64,000 nt of DNA from Streptomyces sp. DH5 (GTDB taxonomy: Bacteria > Actinomycetota > Actinomycetes > Streptomycetales > Streptomycetaceae). A model generated the notes under the pieces. The model saw only the letters and a list, made by a program, of their open reading frames with translations, searched no databases and was not told the origin of the DNA. The translations under genes and the position numbers were made by a program. Each line of letters begins with the position of its first letter. The first letter of the stretch is position 1. Below are positions 60,634-64,000 of the stretch, one piece after another. The stretch spans positions 62,001 to 126,000 of the forward strand of contig NZ_JAHWGP010000012.1 in NCBI RefSeq assembly GCF_020873915.1, given 5' to 3'.

Positions 60634-61995
60634 ATGGACAAGCAGCAGGAGTTCGTGCTCCGGACGTTGGAGGAGCGCGACATCCGGTTCGTGCGCCTGT
60701 GGTTCACCGACGTGCTGGGCTTCCTCAAGTCCGTGGCCGTCGCCCCCGCCGAGCTGGAGCAGGCGTTCGACGAGGGGATCGGCTTCGACGGCTCCGCCAT
60801 CGAGGGCTTCGCCCGGGTGTACGAGTCCGACATGATCGCCAAGCCGGACCCGTCGACGTTCCAGATCCTCCCCTGGCGCGCCGAGGCCCCCGGCACGGCC
60901 CGGATGTTCTGCGACATCCTGATGCCGGACGGCTCCCCGTCCTTCGCCGACCCGCGCTACGTCCTCAAGCGGGCCCTCGCCCGCACCTCCGACCTGGGCT
61001 TCACCTTCTACACCCACCCGGAGATCGAGTTCTTCCTGCTGAAGGACAAGCCGCTGGACGGCAGCCGCCCGACCCCCGCGGACAACTCCGGCTACTTCGA
61101 CCACACCCCGCAGAACGTCGGCATGGACTTCCGCCGTCAGGCGATCACCATGCTGGAGTCGATGGGGATCTCGGTGGAGTTCTCCCACCACGAGGGTGCC
61201 CCCGGCCAGCAGGAGATCGACCTGCGCTACGCGGACGCGCTCTCCACGGCGGACAACATCATGACGTTCCGCCTGGTCATGAAGCAGGTGGCGCTGGAGC
61301 AGGGCGTCCAGGCGACCTTCATGCCCAAGCCGTTCTCCGAGTATCCGGGCTCCGGCATGCACACCCACCTCTCCCTCTTCGAGGGCGACCGCAACGCGTT
61401 CTACGAGTCCGGCGCCGAGTACCAGCTCTCCAAGGTCGGCCGCTCCTTCATCGCCGGCCTGCTGCGGCACTCGGCGGAGATCTCCGCCGTCACCAACCAG
61501 TGGGTCAACAGCTACAAGCGCATCTGGGGCGGCTCGGAGCGCACCGCCGGCGCCGGCGGCGAGGCCCCGTCCTACATCTGCTGGGGCCACAACAACCGCT
61601 CTGCCCTGGTCCGGGTGCCGATGTACAAGCCCGGCAAGACCGGCTCGGCGCGCGTCGAGGTCCGCTCCCTCGACTCCGGCGCCAACCCCTACCTGGCCTA
61701 CGCCCTGCTCCTCGCGGCCGGCCTGAAGGGTATCGAGGAGGGCTACGAACTCCCGCCGGGCGCCGAGGACGACGTCTGGGCCCTCTCCGACGCGGAGCGG
61801 CGCGCGCTCGGCATCGAGCCCCTCCCGCAGAACCTCGGCGAGGCCCTGGCCCTGATGCAGCGCAGCGACCTGGCCGCCGAAACCCTCGGCGAGCACGTCT
61901 TCGACTTCTTCCTCCGCAACAAGAAGCAGGAATGGGAGGAGTACCGCTCCGAGGTCACCGCCTTCGAGCTCCGCAAGAACCTGCCGGTGCTGTAA
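60634..61995 (+). CDS. glnA2: Glutamine synthetase-like protein, GlnA2 type
   Basis: MDKQQEF at 60634 gives 453 aa, with GGGAAGCGG just before; an ATG five codons upstream is possible. It has the GS beta-grasp and catalytic domains: FDGSAIEGFARVYESDM (about 50-66), PEIEFFLL, a His loop (SGMHTHLSLF) and NRSALVRVPMYKPGK. The sequence closely follows my memory of S. coelicolor SCO2241 (GlnA2), reported to be a gamma-glutamylpolyamine synthetase rather than a true GS. No polyamine pathway genes are adjacent. The substrate assignment rests on that recollection. Confidence 0.88.
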   Translation: MDKQQEFVLRTLEERDIRFVRLWFTDVLGFLKSVAVAPAELEQAFDEGIGFDGSAIEGFARVYESDMIAKPDPSTFQILPWRAEAPGTARMFCDILMPDGSPSFADPRYVLKRALARTSDLGFTFYTHPEIEFFLLKDKPLDGSRPTPADNSGYFDHTPQNVGMDFRRQAITMLESMGISVEFSHHEGAPGQQEIDLRYADALSTADNIMTFRLVMKQVALEQGVQATFMPKPFSEYPGSGMHTHLSLFEGDRNAFYESGAEYQLSKVGRSFIAGLLRHSAEISAVTNQWVNSYKRIWGGSERTAGAGGEAPSYICWGHNNRSALVRVPMYKPGKTGSARVEVRSLDSGANPYLAYALLLAAGLKGIEEGYELPPGAEDDVWALSDAERRALGIEPLPQNLGEALALMQRSDLAAETLGEHVFDFFLRNKKQEWEEYRSEVTAFELRKNLPVL

Positions 61996-62158
61996 GCACA
62001 GGTCAGTGTTCTGAGCGTGAGGTGCGGTTCGCCGGCTCGAAGGCCAGGACCGCCGAGGCATGACCGGCATGCAGCCGCTCCAGCCGGGGCACCGCCCGGC
62101 CATGAGGGTCGTCCCGTAATTGATCACGGTCGTGCTTGCTGACCTGCCTGCTCGCGGT

Positions 62159-62293
62159 TCAGCCGGTGACGATGAGGTTGTGGAGGCGGGCTATGCCGAG
62201 CATGGAGCGGTCGCCTTTCAACCGGCAGTCGCGGGGGATCTTCCGGCTCTTCATCCGGGCGGAGGCGTGCTCGACGCGGGCCACCTTGACCAT
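62159..62293 (-). pseudogene. C-terminal remnant of an IS5-family transposase
   Basis: The last 44 codons read VARVEHASARMKSRKIPRDC, then RLKGDRSMLGIARLHNL, an IS5-type DDE transposase C-terminus carrying the catalytic Glu (VEH). The rest of the transposase is missing. The following bases (CGTCCCGTAATTGATCACGG, about 62113-62132) look like an IS end. It marks the border of the accessory tail. Confidence 0.82.
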
Positions 62294-62365
62294 CCTCCGG
62301 GCCGCAGCCACTGGCGGGGCATATCTCGGTCGTCCGGACGGGATCCGCGTGAGATCCTCCCGCCC

Positions 62366-62791
62366 GTGGCTACGGAGACTGAGGTGGGACAGCTGCTGCA
62401 CCAGCGCGGCTGGCGGACCGCATTCACCCTCGCAGAAAGAGTGAACGCGTGGGCCGCCCTGGTAGGCGTCATTGAGCGCGGCTACGACGACGACGTCGAG
62501 GAATACGTCAACGACCTCTACTGCCGAAACTGGCTGCACGAGGCGTGGCTCCTGCTGGACGAACACATCGTCCAGATCTGGACCCCACAGATCAAGGCTC
62601 TGGACGACCGATACAAGGCCGCGACCGTCGACGACGACGGTCAAGCACTCCACCAGTTCCTCCACCAGTTCCACAGGCTGCCCGGCCTCGACCTGTGGTG
62701 GTGGCGGCGACACCCCCGCATCCTCACCGGAGACCTCGGGCGTTCGCTTCGCTCGGTCGGTGCCATCGGCGCCGACCTCGACACAGCATGA
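62366..62791 (+). CDS. Hypothetical protein of the accessory tail
   Basis: A GTG at 62366 gives about 141 aa; the start is uncertain and the upstream frame crosses the transposase remnant. Sequence is rich in Trp, His, Asp and Leu: WRTAFTLAERVNAWAALVGV, EYVNDLYCRNWLHEAWLLLD, FHRLPGLDLWWWRRHP. No family is recognised. It may be cargo, or a partner or immunity-type protein near the nuclease locus, but nothing proves this. Confidence 0.65.
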   Translation: MATETEVGQLLHQRGWRTAFTLAERVNAWAALVGVIERGYDDDVEEYVNDLYCRNWLHEAWLLLDEHIVQIWTPQIKALDDRYKAATVDDDGQALHQFLHQFHRLPGLDLWWWRRHPRILTGDLGRSLRSVGAIGADLDTA

Positions 62792-62882
62792 CCGTCAGCC
62801 TCGTGGGGTGACGGGACAACTCTTAGCCGGATGGTGGGTTCAGATCGTCCGGGTCTCCGCCGGCAGTATTGAGGTTGACGGG

Positions 62883-63530
62883 CTACAACAGCCGTCGGCC
62901 CAGCGGGCCGGAGCCTCCCGGTGGAGGCGCCGGAAACAGAAGCGGGGGGTCGGGGTGATCGAGTGCTTTTCGGTCGAAATCGTCAATAACGACAGAGAGC
63001 AGCGGTCCGTGCAAAATCTCCGTCGTGAGGCTGTGGCCGACGCGCAGGGCGATGGACCTGAGAGACGCCGCTACCGGGCCCAATCCGTCCTCGACGAGCC
63101 CGTGTATCTCGTCGGCGTAGCCGTGCGGGCTACGGCCTTGAGTGCTGGGTGGGTATCCGGGCTCGAATCGCTCGACCACTTCGCCGTCCACAACGCTGGA
63201 GAACATTGTCAGCCCTTTCTCCGTCGTGAGCAGAACGAGGCATTCAGTCTGCGCCGACAGGTCGCGCATGATGGCATGCGTGGACCCGATGAAGTTTTCG
63301 AACTCGATGCAGAAAGCCCACTCGCCCAAAACGCCGGCACGTAGCGAGGTGCCTGATCGTGGAGCTTCAGGGGCCTCTCGCGAAGGAACCCGAATGAACC
63401 TGTCCGCGTCGCCTCCGTAGATTCCGGCGACCTCTTCTGCGCTCCTGCGGAAAGTGACAGTCAGACAGAAGTGCTGTGACATGTCCAAGGTCCAGGAATT
63501 GGCCATTTTATCCCAATCAATATTCACCCC
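62883..63530 (-). CDS. DUF6461-like protein, candidate immunity protein
   Basis: GTG at 63530 (VNIDWDKMANSW) follows a G-rich stretch and gives 215 aa; an ATG at 63548 is an alternative. The layout SQHFCLTVTFRRSAEEVAGIYG (shortened), GEWAFCIEFENFIGSTHAIM and LTMFSSVVDGEVVERFEPGYP matches the DUF6461 family as I recall it. It lies 52 bases downstream of the nuclease-domain gene, the usual place for an immunity protein. The codon use is less GC-rich than neighbours. Confidence 0.78.
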   Translation of the reverse strand, partial: GVNIDWDKMANSWTLDMSQHFCLTVTFRRSAEEVAGIYGGDADRFIRVPSREAPEAPRSGTSLRAGVLGEWAFCIEFENFIGSTHAIMRDLSAQTECLVLLTTEKGLTMFSSVVDGEVVERFEPGYPPSTQGRSPHGYADEIHGLVEDGLGPVAASLRSIALRVGHSLTTEILHGPLLSVVIDDFDRKALDHPDPPLLFPAPPPGGSGPLGRRLL

Positions 63531-63582
63531 CTTGCCCGCCCCCGGCATTCATGGCCGCGAGCGGACGAGGGTGCTCATGCCG

Positions 63583-64000
63583 TCAGTCGACGATCGCGGC
63601 TCCGTCACCATTATCTTCGCCGGTTTTCACCTTGTCGAAGAAATCTGGGATACTCACCCAGAAGCGGTCGTCCTCGATCAGTCGCCAGTCCTGTATGTAG
63701 TTGGAGTACGCGGTGCCGGCAAGCTCGTTCAAGTTCTCGGGCACGTGGCCGCGCACGCAGGGTTCCTTGCCAGTGACGGGCCTGGACGGATCGGAATCAT
63801 ACACATGGTATTTTCCGTCGTCCTCGAGGAGCGGAATGATTTCGGCACAGAGTGCCCCGTCGGTGCCGCCTTGCTTGGTCGAGGCGAAGGGATACTCGTC
63901 GCACGAGTCGTCGGGCACTATGTCGTACCTATGGACGAACTTGACGGTGCTCTTGGTGCCGCAGGTGTACTCACGCCTTTCCTTGCCGTTGAGGGCGCGC
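63583..64000 (-). CDS. NucA/NucB-type nuclease domain protein, N-terminus outside window
   Basis: An open frame enters from the right edge and ends at 63583. The visible 139 codons contain SCDEYPFAST at about 33-42 of the visible part, the catalytic motif of NucA/NucB deoxyribonucleases, and a late IQDWRLIEDDRFWVSIPDFF region. Cysteines (YTCGT, CDEYP, LCAEI, PCVRG) suggest an exported or disulphide-bonded toxin. The missing N-terminal part cannot be judged. The likely immunity gene follows. Confidence 0.8.
   Translation of the reverse strand, partial: RALNGKERREYTCGTKSTVKFVHRYDIVPDDSCDEYPFASTKQGGTDGALCAEIIPLLEDDGKYHVYDSDPSRPVTGKEPCVRGHVPENLNELAGTAYSNYIQDWRLIEDDRFWVSIPDFFDKVKTGEDNGDGAAIVD

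Overview
The window is chromosomal DNA of a Streptomyces or a very close relative. The evidence is very high GC with near-saturated G/C third codon positions, frequent GTG and some CTG starts, many genes that look leaderless (a -10 hexamer 6-7 bases before the start codon), a complete actinobacterial RNase P RNA, a conservon, and XRE/DUF397 and SARP regulators. From memory, gene order follows the S. coelicolor SCO2302-SCO2241 interval read backwards; this was not checked against a database.

Layout. 1-10.3 kb: a truncated beta-propeller-like gene, the Nif3 / zinc-ribbon / RNase H-phosphatase operon, KDPG aldolase, YaaA, a MerR unit with a classic 19-bp-spacer promoter, Uma2 and AraC proteins, and an EamA transporter whose 3' end runs into rnpB. 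10.2-17 kb: rnpB, a complete five-gene conservon (cvnA-E) ending in a P450 that lacks the ExxR motif, and a second, canonical P450 facing it. 17-21 kb: an XRE/DUF397/ATPase triad and two toxin-antitoxin-like pairs. 21-22.3 kb: an uncharacterised 243-aa protein gene followed by a Y RNA of the YrlA type, a closed, circularly permuted tRNA mimic carrying the Ro60-binding consensus. I consider this the most interesting object in the window. 22.3-35.9 kb: redox enzymes, PhoD, a sugar-type oxidoreductase, Bcr/CflA efflux plus a serine hydrolase, Rsm22, a TetR gene with a double operator, GDPD, a prim-pol-like protein and a lipoprotein. 36-42 kb: debris of a haem ABC-transporter ATPase, an SSS symporter with its small subunit, PhzF, haem oxygenase and methionine aminopeptidase. 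42-52 kb: F420 reductase, an M50 protease, a 15-bp minisatellite, a large SARP regulator, and a DrrAB-like exporter with 11-bp SARP-type repeats in front of it. 51-62 kb: panB, an MFS/TetR pair, an EEP phosphatase, nadE, DUF305/DUF3105 copper-protein-like genes, NsrR and a GlnA2-type synthetase. 62-64 kb: an accessory tail with an IS remnant, an orphan gene and a nuclease-toxin / DUF6461 pair that is visibly richer in A+T.

How the parts work together. Most genes are housekeeping or conserved Streptomyces genes in short operons with translational coupling. Likely self-contained regulatory circuits are MerR (7.7 kb), the two TA-like pairs (19.1 and 20.3 kb), TetR (32.3 kb), MFS/TetR (52.4-54.6 kb) and SARP/DrrAB (46-51 kb). 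Haem handling looks reduced: the ATPase is broken, but the haem oxygenase is intact. All function calls come from reading motifs in translated sequence; no homology search was run.
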